A DNA stretch of 64,000 nucleotides. Origin: Piezodorus guildinii. Its lineage: Eukaryota; Arthropoda; Insecta; Hemiptera; Pentatomidae. Below, piece after piece: positions 10,130-20,817 of the stretch. The position numbers and the translations under genes were made by a program. The stretch lies in the NCBI GenBank assembly GCA_023052935.1, contig CM041293.1:175947600-176011599 (forward strand), in the 5' to 3' direction. Below the pieces are notes generated by a model that ran no database searches, was not told where the DNA came from, and worked only from the letters and a program-made list of their open reading frames with translations. Position 1 is the stretch's first letter. Each line of letters begins with the position of its first letter.

Positions 10130-10437
10130 ACTAGCTGACCCGACGATGTCCTGTCTTAACTAGAATTTAGAAAAATCGGTCAAGCCGTTCACGCGTGATG
10201 CAATGACCGAGAGAAAGGCGATTCATTTTTATATATGTAGATAGAGAGATTATTATCGACTTATAATATTAAAAAAAAAAAAAAAAAAAAAAAAGAAACT
10301 TATACATGTAAGTAACTTTTCTCTTTCATAAGATCCTGCCTGCTCCTGACTGATATAAACATAGCAAAAAATAATTAGAGAAATCGGTCAACCCGATCAC
10401 GCGTGATGCGATGACCAAGGGAAAAGGCAATTCATTT

Positions 10438-10524
<87 letters not shown>

Positions 10525-10760
10525 TAATGACTTAGATTATTATAAATAAAAAAAATTAAACTGAGGCACTTTCCCTTTTTTTTTTCCATAAGATCCTTCT
10601 CCTGACTTCAATTTTATATTTAAAGATATAGAGATTATAGATAAATAGCAAAATAAAAATAAACTATCTACCAAGGTGACTTTTTTCTTTCATAAGATAC
10701 CTGCTCCTTACAGATATAAACATAGCAGAAAAAGAATCAGGGAAATCGGTCAACAGATGT
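10130..10760. repeat. three partial copies of an AAATCGGTCAA repeat with TA/GA tails
   Basis: The block AGAAAAATCGGTCAAGCCG / CACGCGTGATGCAATGACCG, followed by an ATTCATTTTTATAT tail, begins near 10165. It recurs near 10378 with a long (TA)n(GA)n tail (10443-10520) and as a short stub at 10740. The first copy is headed by AGCTGACCCGACGATGTCCT. Such AGCTGACCC...AAATCGGTC repeats are widespread in arthropods; the class is not determined here. Positions 10760-11050 show nothing else. Confidence 0.5.
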
Positions 10761-11049
10761 TAAATATTTTATTCCAATTTACATGAATATCTTGGAGCCA
10801 GTCTCAACATAAAATACGTGATACATCTCGATCAATTGCGAACAATTTTCCTCTAAATTTATCCGTTTCATAAGTCTTATTAACATGGGCAACCCTGTTC
10901 GGAATTAATAATTCACCTGTATACGTTTTTAATCACAGACTAGTCTAGTTTAATGTTCGGATATAGTTCGTTGGAATAGCTTAGTGATATTGATGAAACT
11001 GAAGCCCCAGTGTCGAGTTATATTGAACATTGTTTGCCTTCAACGTTCA

Positions 11050-11995
11050 TTTTTACTTTCACTTACCTATATATGAAATATATTGTAAGGTATTGCGATC
11101 GTGAAAATTTTCGAATTCCAGTTTTTGACGGAAATACCCGTTTCGTTTTAAGGTCTCCTGAGTCCAAATGACCAAGTCCCGCAAAAAGATTTGTGTGTGT
11201 CTGTCTAGTAACTTCAGGGCGAAAACGAAAAGTCCTGTGAAACTACAATTTCACATTTAGGACAAATTTACGTCCGGGATGTTACAGAATCTTTTTCATC
11301 AAAATCAGCTGACCGGAAGATCTACCTTATACCATGCATTTTACTAGCACTTTTTTATGATGTTCTCAAAAACGGCTCTAACGAACTCGATTAAACTCCC
11401 TATATTGATGTAAAATTAAACGGGCTTTAGTAGCATGTAGGTTTCATTCTGATTGAAATAATAAGACAGGGCTTAAATGCTGATATTTTAAATTTTTTCT
11501 CTTAAATACATTTAATTCTGTAGATTCTATAAAAATAACTATATTATCTTGTTACCATTGATAATTAACAGATAAATATGCAAGTTGAGCGAATTTGATA
11601 AAAAACTAAAGGAGAAAACTGAAAAAAATATTTTTTAATGCAATTTTTTGTTTTTGAACATAAGGAGTCATATACATGTATGATATACCGTTGGAAAGCT
11701 AAAGATTTTAGAAAAAATATCATCTTATACACAAGCTTGTAAAAGTTAATAGAGATTGATAAAAAACCGATTAAACTAACTGATTATTTTAAATAACAAT
11801 ATAATTTATTATAATTATATTAACAATATAATTTGTTTAGAGTTTTTAATAAAACACATGTTTCTATATTAATTCAATTTAATTAATTCTTTATTGGTTT
11901 CATTCATTTTTATTTTTAACTGTATTTAAAAATTTTTAATAGATTTTTAAAACGGAGGTATGTGAAAGTCGTGTGTTGCCCGCACCAGATTTTTT
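11050..11995 (-). mobile_element. near full-length HINE copy
   Basis: Begins with ACTTTCACTTAC and ends with GTATGTGAAAGT then CGTGTGTTGCCCGCACCAG. Interior blocks are in canonical order. The GT microsatellite is reduced to GTGTGTGT at about 11200. A second, separate CTGGTG-type end (GGTAAGTGAAAGTCGTG) follows at 12053-12105 from a sister subfamily. Confidence 0.8.
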
Positions 11996-12151
11996 TTTAT
12001 CTCCAACTATATTAAAAAAGTCTTAATACCAATTTAAATTAATTTTAACAACTGAGGTAAGTGAAAGTCGTGTGTTGCGCGTACGAATTTTTTTTTTTAT
12101 CTTCTAATAATAACTAAATACATTAATAAACTAATAAATAAAAACTATTAC

Positions 12152-12227
12152 CTTTTCTCTTTTCCTCAGCCGGTTCATGAAAGCGATCTCTGTGACCCTC
12201 CATTGGAGGCCATCTTACCCCTCCTCT
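12152..12227 (-). CDS. first coding exon seen of the unrecognised coiled-coil protein gene
   Basis: Acceptor TTTTTCTTTTCAG above 12227 and donor GTAATA (12146-12151). The frame that joins correctly to exon 9882-10005 has an in-frame TAA at 12217-12215, then ATG at 12178-12176 followed by eight codons (M-N-R-L-R-K-R-E-K). The ATG is therefore the likely translation start and the rest of the exon is 5' untranslated. From here the four exons total 541 coding bases, about 180 codons, with a strongly basic N-terminus, a polar linker and a coiled-coil C-terminal part. At least one further upstream exon is implied by the acceptor. Confidence 0.6.
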
Positions 12228-12299
12228 CTGAAAAGAAAAATTAAATTAAATAACATTTTAATGTAAACACAAACTTATTGACAAATGTCAACATAACCT

Positions 12300-12657
12300 A
12301 TTAGTAAACAATTTCCCCCGACCCTTCAGACTCTTCAACCCTTCAGGTTGACCCACGGTTATCTCATGGCCCGTGGACATCCGCCTCTCTGTCGATCATG
12401 TCAGGTTCCTCTCTCAATACTCCACATCCTCACAGAATGCCGACAATATACCGCTTCACGTATTCTTTTCAACCTCCCCACCGATCTGTCGCTTCTTCTC
12501 TCTGATTCCTCTCCTCATATAACTAACATCTTTCGCTTCCTAAAGTCAAACCATCTTTACTCTCAGATCTAAATTATACTCTCACTCTACTCCTATAATC
12601 ATGTAACCTGTGTCTAACGGTGTAAAGGCGAACATGACCCTGGTGGTTGTCGCCTCG

Positions 12658-12702
<45 letters not shown>

Positions 12703-12703
12703 A
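12300..12703 (+). pseudogene. non-LTR retroposon 3' end with zinc-knuckle tail and poly-A
   Basis: The frame at 12348-12572 encodes the C-terminal motif common in Jockey/I-type ORF2 proteins: G-Y-L-M-A-R-G-x-P-P-L-C-x-x-C, then H-I-L-T-E-C, a Cys2HisCys-like knuckle. A short untranslated region and about 40 A residues (12660-12700) follow. It is strongly 5'-truncated. The perfect poly-A suggests a fairly recent insertion. Confidence 0.75.
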
Positions 12704-12704
12704 A

Positions 12705-13160
12705 AATAAAAATTAGATAATTAATAAATATTACTTAAATAATCAACAGATAATCAAACTTTGCATAATTATTTATTGAAAAACATTTCGACATTTCGAC
12801 GTTCACGTTACAGGTCATTAAGCCTACCTTTAGAATCCCGTCATGCATTGTTAACAGCCTTCTTAAACAAATTTAAAACTATTTTTTTTTTTTAAAGACT
12901 GTACAAATTCACTACATAAAATACAATTATAAAACAAACATATCCTGAGTCTAGGGCTCCATTACAAAAACCATAAATAAAAGTTAAACAAATACTCCTT
13001 AACAAAACAATAAACAAAAATAAAACAAACTGTGTAATACCATATTAACATAATATTAAACATAATTAAAATAATTAGAAGCGTAGTAAAAATATAAAAT
13101 GGTTTCGAAAACTAGTTACATAATATTATTTATATTGAACTTACAGAATTATATTTTTAT
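12705..13160. other. AT-rich stretch without recognised features
   Basis: Mostly A/T runs and short repeats. No coding signal, terminal repeat or RNA fold was noticed. Confidence 0.6.
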
Positions 13161-13164
13161 TTTT

Positions 13165-13795
13165 TTAAATTCTTTTATTGATATTTACAACTTGTACACA
13201 GTACAACAAGTAAATGAGCTATTTACAAAACATTGGCTCGGAAAAGTCTTGAGAAGAATCTACCCAGTGGTAGCACTTCAGAGTTTAATTGGTAAGCAGG
13301 TCTCGAGGCCACCGGCTTCTCAGACGCCTCGGAGGATTATCGGGAATAGATGCCGATCAGAGGATACGGACAAGCGGGTTTGTATGGGCAGGTAATTTGG
13401 AATGAAAGGAGGAGTATCTTTTTTGGGCAATTTCTGCAACGAGTGGGATATTCAGGTCTCTATGGATGAGTTTGTTGGTAACAAAGTACGTCTAGGATTT
13501 GTCGAAGGATTTTGGATTGCAAGGATTGGATGCGGGTTTAGTGGAGCCCCATAGCTCTATGCCATAAGTCCAGATAGGTCTAATAGGGTTGTGTAAATGA
13601 GGTTTTTGAAGTATAGAGAGAGTTTTGATCGTTTGTCAAGTAAGTGTTTCAATAGTCGATATCTACGAGCAGTTTCTTGTCGTTTAAGTCTTGTATGAGG
13701 ATTCCATGTAAGACGTTTGTCAAGATGAAGTCCAAGATATCGTATTTGTTCTACAGTGATGAGTGGGGTATGATTAAAGGAGACAACTGGACAGC
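13165..13795 (-). pseudogene. Jockey-like retroposon fragment
   Basis: The minus strand carries a broken frame homologous to the copies at 639-1109 and 35885-36539, recognisable from the equivalents of D-K-R-S-x-L-S and the Y-G-x-E-L-W-G region (near 13540-13570). The 3' end is TTTATTGATATTTACAA, as at about 645. Many stops and frameshifts are present. Confidence 0.6.
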
Positions 13796-13889
13796 AGAAT
13801 CAGAATCATATTTATTACATATTTTTAAAATGTAAATAGAAAGTCTGTTCAATTTTGCTTCACTTCTAATGTTCAAAATATTTTCAATG

Positions 13890-14290
13890 TTTTTTAGATC
13901 GGAAGATACGAATTCGGTTTTAAGATATATTGTCTATTTTCTTTCAAGGTTGGGCAATGTAGAAGCATGTGGTACATATTATTATTGAAATAACTATTGC
14001 AGAATGGACAAAGTTCGTTTGTCTTGAAAATAATTATTTTGTTTCCATGATGGAGTTGGATGCGCTCTGAATTACCCTTAATTGGCTGATACACTTTCTT
14101 TTTTTTTTTAATTTAGCCTATATGTTAGGTATGTTTAAGGTTCAAGAAGGTGTTAGCTTCTAAGTAATCGGTGTACGGGGTTACTATTCAAGTTCACCAC
14201 TCTATTAATGTCAATTGAGAAGTTGTGGTCTATGAACATTTCAATAATATCGACTTCATGCTTCAAAATTTCGTTATCCTAAGCAATATT
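13890..14290 (-). pseudogene. non-LTR retroposon C-terminal fragment with zinc knuckle
   Basis: The minus frame encodes C-P-F-C-N-S then H-M-L-L-H-C-P, the Cys-Cys-His-Cys knuckle at the end of many ORF2 proteins. The upstream part (14095-14290) reads as a polar domain with H-N-F-S-I-D-I-N. Same broad family as 52701-53000 and the decayed 16093-16329. Confidence 0.55.
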
Positions 14291-14304
14291 GATTTTTTTT
14301 TTCT

Positions 14305-14420
14305 ATTACCATATTGATAATAATAATAATAGGCTTACAGAACCCGAAGGTGCGATGCCGATACCACCAAATTCCGCCTACACAGACTCGTCCAATATTC
14401 ACCGTTCAAGCCCAAGTAAA
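14305..14420 (-). mobile_element. 3' terminus of the RTE-like retroposon
   Basis: Reverse complement of the 3' end of the copy at 55766-56605. It shares the W-T-S-L-C-R-W region, the ACCTTCGGGTTC block and the AAT-type short tandem tail (14322-14334). About 115 bp only. Confidence 0.75.
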
Positions 14421-14630
14421 TATATAAATTGAATAAATTGGATACCCAACTAAAGGAGAAAACAGTAAACATACTTTTTTAATGCATTTTTTTGTTTTTG
14501 AATATAAGAACAGTATTATACATGTATGATATACCGTTGGAAAGCTAAAGATTTTAGAAAAAATATTATCTCATACACAAGCTTTTAAAAGTTAATAGAG
14601 AGTGATGAAATGAACATAAAACTAATTGAT

Positions 14631-15548
14631 TTTTACTTTCACTTACTATATATAGTAAGGGGAAGTATTGCGATCGTGAAAATTTTCGAATTCCAGTTTT
14701 CAATGGAAATACACGTTTTAGGGTCCCCTGAGTCCAAATAACCAAGTCCCGCAAAAAGGTCCTGTGTGTGTGTGTGTGTGTGTGTCTGTGTGGTAACTCC
14801 CGGGCGGAAACGGTAAGTCCTATGAAACTGAAATTTCATATTTAAGACAACAATACGCCCGAGACGTGACAAAACTTTTTTCATCAAAATGAGCCTACCA
14901 GAAGAGGCACTTTATAACATGCATTTTGCACCTTTTTTCGATTTTCTCGAAAACGGTTTTGACGATTTTGATTAAACTCGCTATATCGATGTAAAATTTA
15001 ATGGGCTTTAATATCATATAGGTTTTATTTAGATAAAAATGGTATGACAGGGCTTAAATGCCGATATTTTAAATTTTCTTCTACTAAAGTACCTTTAATT
15101 TTGTAGATTCAATAATAATAACTAGATTATCTTGTTAACGCTGATGAAAAACTGGTAAATATATAAATTGAATAAATTCGATACCCAACTAGAGGAGAAA
15201 ACAGAAAAAATATTTTTTTAATGCAATTTTTCGTTTTTGAACATAAGAGCAGTAATATACATGTATGATATACCGTTGGAAAGCTAAAGATTTTAGAAAA
15301 ATTATCATCTCATACACAAGCTTTTAAAAGTTAATAGAGAGTGATGAAATGAACATAAAACTTAATGATTATTTAAGATAATAATATAATTGATTTTTGA
15401 ATCAAACACATGTTTCTATAGAAATTTAATTTAATTAATTCCTTAATAATTTGACGTATTTTTATCTTTAACTGTATTTGAAAATTCTTTTATTGATTTT
15501 AAAAATGGAGGTAAGTGAAAGTCGTGTGTTGCCCGAACCAGATTTTTT
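14631..15548 (-). mobile_element. inner full-length HINE copy (best reference copy)
   Basis: It starts TTTTTACTTTCACTTAC with the palindrome CTTACTATATATAGTAAG, has (GT)10 at about 14763-14782, and ends GTAAGTGAAAGTCGTG then TTGCCCGAACCAG plus T7. It splits the outer copy at TGAT/TTTAGATAAT. The duplicate at 18545-19260 shows the empty site TGATTATTTTAGATAA, so insertion was into a T run with no clear target duplication. Open frames here are incidental. Confidence 0.85.
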
Positions 15549-15568
15549 TAGATAATAACATAATAGAT

Positions 15569-15853
15569 GGGGGCCACCCATGACGTTGTTGCTAGCATAA
15601 CAGCTTTCTATGCCAAAGGTCGCGGGTTCAAACCTGCGGGTGGCCCTAGGATTTTTTAATGGGAGTAAAAAATCCTTAGTTATGCCGTCCTTCGGAGGGG
15701 ACGTTAAAAGATGGTCCCGAGCCTGTGCGATGTCAGGTACTCGTTAAAGATCCCTATCCTAATAAAACCTGGATAGGCAAAATTTAGGACTCCCACTGTA
15801 GCATCGTCCGATTAGCCATAGTAGCATAAAGTGACGTTAAACGAATAAACAAT
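15569..15853 (+). mobile_element. tRNA-headed SINE with 9-bp target duplication
   Basis: Flanked by ATAATAGAT at 15560-15568 and 15854-15862. The head has an A-box-like GTTGCTAGCATAACAGC and a B box GGGTTCAAACC. The body has GGGACGTTAAAAGATGGTCC and TACTCGTTAAAGATCCC, and the tail is GACGTTAAACGAATAAAC. Transcription by RNA polymerase III is expected from the boxes. No coding content. Confidence 0.88.
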
Positions 15854-16084
15854 ATAATAGATTTTTTAATAAAACATACGTTTCTCTATAAATTCAATTT
15901 AATCAATTCCTTAATAGTTTCATGTATTTTTATCTCTAACTGTTTTTGAAAATTCTTTCATTGATTTTAAAAATGGAGGTAAGTGAAAATCGTGTGTTGC
16001 CCGTACCAGATTTTTTATTATTAGTTGGCAAGACCCTTAATACTAATATTTCCCGCCATACCGTGTTCACAAATAAATAGTAAA

Positions 16085-16330
16085 TAAGTGAATCATTTCT
16101 GTTCACACAAGTGCCTAATAACCAACAGTGGGATTATCTTTATTTGATGGTCATTTATTGTGTTCAAGGTGTGTTTAGTCTTTTTGCTTTCATTTAACAA
16201 TGGACATTGCAGAGACAGGTAATACATTATATTTCCAAACTCGTTATTGAATATACATTGAAATCTCACCTGTAGAGTTAATTTGGTAATTTGTAAATGT
16301 ATGCCCCTACACAATAACAGATATCCCAAG
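16085..16330 (-). pseudogene. decayed retroposon zinc-knuckle tail
   Basis: The minus frame keeps the C-I-F-N-N and Y-L-S-L-Q-C-P-L-L pattern of the knuckle seen at 13894-14094, but the first Cys pair is reduced to one Cys. No other domain remains. Confidence 0.4.
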
Positions 16331-16559
16331 GCTTTGTTTCATCAACCCTTCTAGTCTTTAAATATTATAAAGAATATTGGCGAATTTTTGCGTTTTGGGT
16401 GATACGTAATTTTTTTTAATTAATTTTTTTTTTTTTTTTTTTTAGAATACTAAGAATATTTGCCTCTATTAATTATTGCTTAAAGATACTATCGCATTCA
16501 TGATTTCGAAAATAAAAATGAATATAACAATAAAATGTTCTTAACTATTTTAGTTAATA

Positions 16560-17735
16560 AATTTGACCCATTTACTACTTCTTTGAACATAAGAATTGTA
16601 GTATGTATGTAAAATATACCACCGCTGAAAACCTAAAGATTTTATAAAAAACTATTATTAACACAGTCGTTAAGGGTAATAGAGAGTGATGAAACGCGGA
16701 TAAAAATAAGTCATTGTTGTAGATAATAATATAATGGATTATTTAATAAAAAATCTGGTGCGGGCAACACACGAAATTCACATACCTCCATTTTTGAAAT
16801 CGACTAAAGAATTTTCAAGTACAGTAAGAGATAAAAATTAGTAAAACCATAAATGAATACATTAAATGGAATTTCTATAGAAACATGTGTTTTGTTAAAA
16901 AATCTATTATATTATTATCTAAAATAATAAGTTAGTTTTATCTTCTTTTCATCAACCTCTATTTATTTTTTAAAGATTGAGTATAAGATGATATTTTTTC
17001 TAAAATCTTTAGCTTTCCAACGGTATATTATACATGTATATTACTGCTCTTATGTTCAAAAACGAAAAATTGCATTAAACAAATATTTTTCCTGTTTTCT
17101 CCTTTAGTTGGGTATCGAATTTATTCAATTTATATATTTACCTGTTTTCCATCAGCGTTAACAAGATAATATAGTTATTTTTATTGAATCTACAAAATTA
17201 AAGGTACTTTAGGGGGAAGAAAATATCGGCATTTAAGCCTTGTCAAACCATTTTAATCAGAATAAAACCTTCATGATATAAAAGCCCAATTAATTTTACA
17301 TCGATATAGCGAGTTTAATCAAAATCGTTGGAACCGTTTTCGAGAATATCGAAAAAAAGTGCAAAATGCATGGTATAAAGTGCCTCTTCTGGTAAGCTCA
17401 TTTTGATGAAAAAAGTTTTGTCACGTCTCGGGCGTATAGTTGTCTACCGTTTCCGCCCGGGAGTTACCACACATAGACTTTTTTGAGGGACTTGGTTATT
17501 TGGACTCAGGGGACCCTAATACGTGTATTTCCGTTGAAAACTGGAATTCGAAAATTTTCACGATCGCAATACTTCCCCTTACTATATATAGTAAGTGAAA
17601 GTAAAAACATGATTATCTAGATTATTCAAAGTTACTATTATGTTTTTTTTTCATATTTGACTTTATTATAAAGTTCTTAAATTTATTTTAATAACGGAAG
17701 TAAGTGATGGTCGTGTTTGCGCGCACCAAGTTTTT
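16560..17735. mobile_element. HINE inserted in opposite orientation within an older HINE
   Basis: The older copy (hairpin-left orientation) occupies 16560-16747 and 17608-17735, ending GTAAGTGATGGTCGTG. Inside it, 16748-17607 is a near full-length + copy running from CTGGTGCGGGCAACACACG to the ACTATATATAGTAAGTGAAAGT end. Its microsatellite is lost. The split point is again an A/T homopolymer. Confidence 0.8.
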
Positions 17736-18165
17736 CATTGAACAATTAATTTATGATAACCTTACGAAAATTTTTCTGCAATAATAATCTAAAAATGTTT
17801 ACAAGAAATACGAAACAAGATGGCGGATCCAATGCCTTCCGAATATTACACCCCTTTGAAGCGGACACTTCAGCACTTGATACAATATTTGGAGCTTACA
17901 TTGCTCTCTCAGGCGTCAATCCTTTGATCATCTTGTTTTTTTTTCTTTTTTCTTATCACAACTGTCATATTTCCGTCCTCTCTTGTGCTAATGTTTCACC
18001 ACTTGTAACATAATGTTATATAACATGTTGAATAAGTTAATTAAAGATCGTGAAGATTTTATCAATTTCAGGTGTAATATACTCGTTGCATTAAGGTGGC
18101 ATAATTGTATCTTATTTTAGCAACATAATGTTAGTCGATGACTAATAATAATGATAACCTAACGG
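17736..18165. other. single-copy-looking AT-rich stretch
   Basis: Contains an 86-codon frame (17753-18013, plus) with a hydrophobic C-terminal run, but no homology I recognise and no splice context. Nothing else noted. Confidence 0.3.
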
Positions 18166-18171
18166 GAAGCC

Positions 18172-18335
18172 CGTGGTTGAGTGACTAGCCCGCTAGTCTC
18201 TCATGCTAAATGTTGTGAGTTCGAATCCCAGTCCTTGAGTATAATCTCCCAGCAGATTACACCGTGAGGGACAACACGGCCTGTAGCGCCACTGGAAAAA
18301 AATGTTAATCGACGCTACTCGAGACCCTGATTTTT
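18172..18335 (+). mobile_element. second tRNA-headed SINE family
   Basis: The head is GCCCGTGGTTGAGTGACTAG (A-box-like), followed by TCTCTCATGCTAAATG and a good B box GAGTTCGAATCCC. The 3' body is TGTAGCGCCACTGG. The head is shared, on the minus strand, with the three tRNA-like units at 23373-24222. No target duplication was identified. Confidence 0.65.
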
Positions 18336-18544
18336 GAAAGGTAATAAATTTAATTTTTTAAGAAATTTAAGTTTTGGACATATATATGTTCTTATATCCT
18401 AGTAATAACAATCTCAGTTGTTGAAATGTATTTAAGAACTTTTAAGTTAGGAGATAAAAAAAAAGGTTAAAGAATTACATTGAATTTTGATGAAAACACG
18501 TGTTTCATTAAATAATCTGTAATAATAAGTTTGTTTTACGAGAA

Positions 18545-19260
18545 ACATTAGTATTAAGGGTCTTGCCAACTAATAATAAAAAAATCTGGTGCGGGCAACA
18601 CACGACTTTCACTTACCTCAATTTTTAAAATCAATGAAAGAATTTTCAAAACAGTTAGAGATAAAAAAACATGAAACTATTAAGGAATTAATTAAATTGA
18701 ATTTATAGAGAAACGTGTGTTTTATTAAAAAATCTATTATATTGTTTATTCGTTTAACGCCATTTTATGCTACTATGGCTAATTGGACGATGCTACAGTG
18801 GAAGTCCTAAATTTTGCCTATCCAGGTTTTATTAGGATAGGGATCTTTAACGAGTACCTGACATCGCACAGGCTCGGGACCCTCTTTTAACGTCCCCTCC
18901 GAAGGACGGCATATTTAAGGATTTTTTACTCCCATTAAAAAATCCTAGGGCCACCCGCAGGTTTGAACCCGAGACCATTGTCATAGAAAGCTGTCATGCT
19001 AGCAACTACGCCCTGGGTGACTCCCATCTATTATATTATTATCTAAAATAATCAGTTAGTTTTATGTTCATTTCATCACTCTCTATTAACTTTTAAAAGC
19101 TTGTGTATAAGATAATATTTTTTCTAAAATCTTTAGTTTTCCAACGGTATATCATACGTGTATATTACTGCTCTTATGTTCAAAAACAAAAAATTGCATT
19201 AAAAAAATATGTTTTCTGTTTTCTCCTTTAGTTGGGTATCGAATTTATTCAATTTATATA
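18545..19260 (+). mobile_element. HINE copy with SINE; inverted duplicate of 14421-16052
   Basis: It runs from a shared non-repeat flank (TATTAGTATTAAGGGTCTTG) through the CTGGTG end and interior, truncated at about 19260 before the hairpin end. A minus-strand SINE sits at 18744-19025 between 12-bp ATCTATTATATT repeats, the same site as the SINE at 15569-15853. Shared flank plus shared SINE site indicates segmental duplication rather than independent insertions. Confidence 0.82.
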
Positions 19261-19496
19261 CTAAAAAGAATTGAATTTAACTGTGCTAATACCATTCTTT
19301 ATCGAAATCGCGATCAATATAATCAAGTGAGTATTATAAAATGACGTTAAGTAAATTGACAAACAATTACGTGAACAAAACCATTATGTTTTTTATTCAT
19401 AATTGTCTCATGCCTATATCTCGTGATATTGGTTTATCACCCTTTTATTAATCTTTTTTTATTTATAAATATTATCAATGGAATAAAAAGTAGCGC

Positions 19497-19720
19497 CTAC
19501 GATAATCCACGCGTCACAGTTGTGCCAACTCCCGGACTAAGCGGATTGAAAGTGTACGTTGCGAACCGGAAGCCGTATGCACCTGCCTTGTAATGCTTCC
19601 TAGATAGCTTTGTGTCAGCTGTGTAAACAATCACCTGCTTTATAGGAATAGCAAAGTAGTTAGTATAAATCCCACAAGAGGTAGCTGCACTGATAACTAA
19701 GGACATTGATAAGCAGTAGC
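19497..19720 (-). other. orphan open frame of unknown origin
   Basis: About 70 codons end in a stop at 19497. The peptide has T-S-C-G-I-Y-T-N-Y-F, then K-Q-V-I-V-Y-T-A-D-T-K-L-S and A-G-A-Y-G-F-R-F-A-T-Y-T-F-N-P-L-S-P-G. It is more protein-like in composition than neighbouring frames and is flanked on the right by a HINE. I do not recognise it. It may be an exon or a remnant of an inserted gene. Confidence 0.3.
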
Positions 19721-19723
19721 ACT

Positions 19724-20104
19724 TTTTACATTCACTTAAATATATATGAAATATACAGTGACAGAAAGTATTGCGATCTTGAAAAGTTTCAAATTCCGGT
19801 TTTCTACGGAAATGTTTCCGTGTGTATATGGCCGGTCCTGCTCGAAAACGATAAGATTTAAAATACTGAAATTTCATATTTTAGGATTGTACAAACCTGA
19901 GATGTAATGTTAAAGCAACTTTTTCACAAAATTCTGCTGACCGGAACTGCTACTTTATACAATGCATTTTGCAGATTTTCTAAAAAAATGGCTTTAATAA
20001 TTTTCAATAAATACGCTCTATGGAACTAAACTTTAATAGGCTCTAATATCACCTATGGTTCATTTTGATTAAGTTGTCTGATAGAGGTTAAATGTAGATA
20101 TTTA
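19724..20104 (-). mobile_element. diverged HINE fragment, interrupted by mariner
   Basis: Starts TTTTTACATTCACTTAAATA, a degenerate hairpin end, and follows the canonical block order until it is cut by the mariner at 20105. Confidence 0.7.
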
Positions 20105-20779
20105 TTGGGTTGTTTCACATGAAATGTCCGTTTTTATAGATTCTGAAATATAGGATCTTGCACGTCTCTGTTGTTTTCTTACGAATGTTTACATATTTAA
20201 AGTAAACAGTTTTCAGCTGGGGATACCGACTTGGAAAACCTGACCCGAGGAAGACCTCCGTCCGTAATAGACAACGATGCCCTCTAACTTACAGTAGAAG
20301 GAAACCCCTACCAAACAGTTTAAGGACTCTCAGCACAGCCAATTGCAAGTGCATCTACCGTTTCCAGACATTTAAAGTGTATTGGGAAAGTAAAAAAGCT
20401 CGATACATGGATACCTTATGATCTCACTGAGCGGCATGTTTCAAAACATTGAAAGAACTGGGCTACGAAGTTCTTCCGCACCCATCATATTCTCCCGACT
20501 TGTCTCCAACAGATTATCCACCTGTTTAGGAATTTAGACAACTTCGTCAAAGGAAAACTTTTTGAAAATGATGATCAAGTGAAAAGTGCGTTTTCAGATT
20601 TTATTTTACTTCAAAGCTCAGAGTTTTTCAGTTCGGGGATAAACAAATTGGTGTCACGTTGGGAAAAATGTGTAGAAAAAGAAGGTATATACTTCGAACA
20701 AAATTATCTTTATTTCATATCGTATTTTTAATAAAAATCCTTTACCTTAAAAACCGACATTTTATGTGACACAACCCAA
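20105..20779 (+). pseudogene. internally deleted mariner (D34D type) with TA duplication
   Basis: TIRs are TTGGGTTGTTTCACATGAAA and its complement, with TA at 20103-20104 and 20780-20781. The remaining transposase codons cover part of the N-terminal helix-turn-helix side (P-R-G-R-P-P-S-V-I-D-like) and the C-terminal catalytic end (L-G-Y-E-V-L-P-H-P then Y-S-P-D-L-S-P-T-D). Frameshifts are present. The segment with the first and second catalytic Asp is deleted. At 675 bp it is about half the length of an intact mariner. Confidence 0.88.
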
Positions 20780-20817
20780 TAAAATATTATTCCTCTAAAA
20801 CATCTTACATTTTTTAG

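Larger units (their letters stand above)
14421..16015 (-). mobile_element. outer HINE copy interrupted by another HINE and a SINE
   Basis: Outer pieces are 14421-14630, 15549-15568 and 15854-16015. Joined, they follow the canonical order from the ATATATAAATTGAATAAATT block to the GTAAGTGAAAATCGTG end. The hairpin end is lost. An inverted duplicate of this outer copy lies at 18545-19260. Confidence 0.8.

Noticed and set aside
14639..14887. Repeated 60-80 codon frames in HINE hairpin ends (also 22916, 32842, 46272)
   Set aside because: The same frame appears in many copies only because the repeat is shared; it is short, broken in most copies and lacks domain features.
17753..18013. 86-codon plus frame as a gene
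   Set aside because: No splice context, motif or homology recognised; listed only as a low-confidence stretch.
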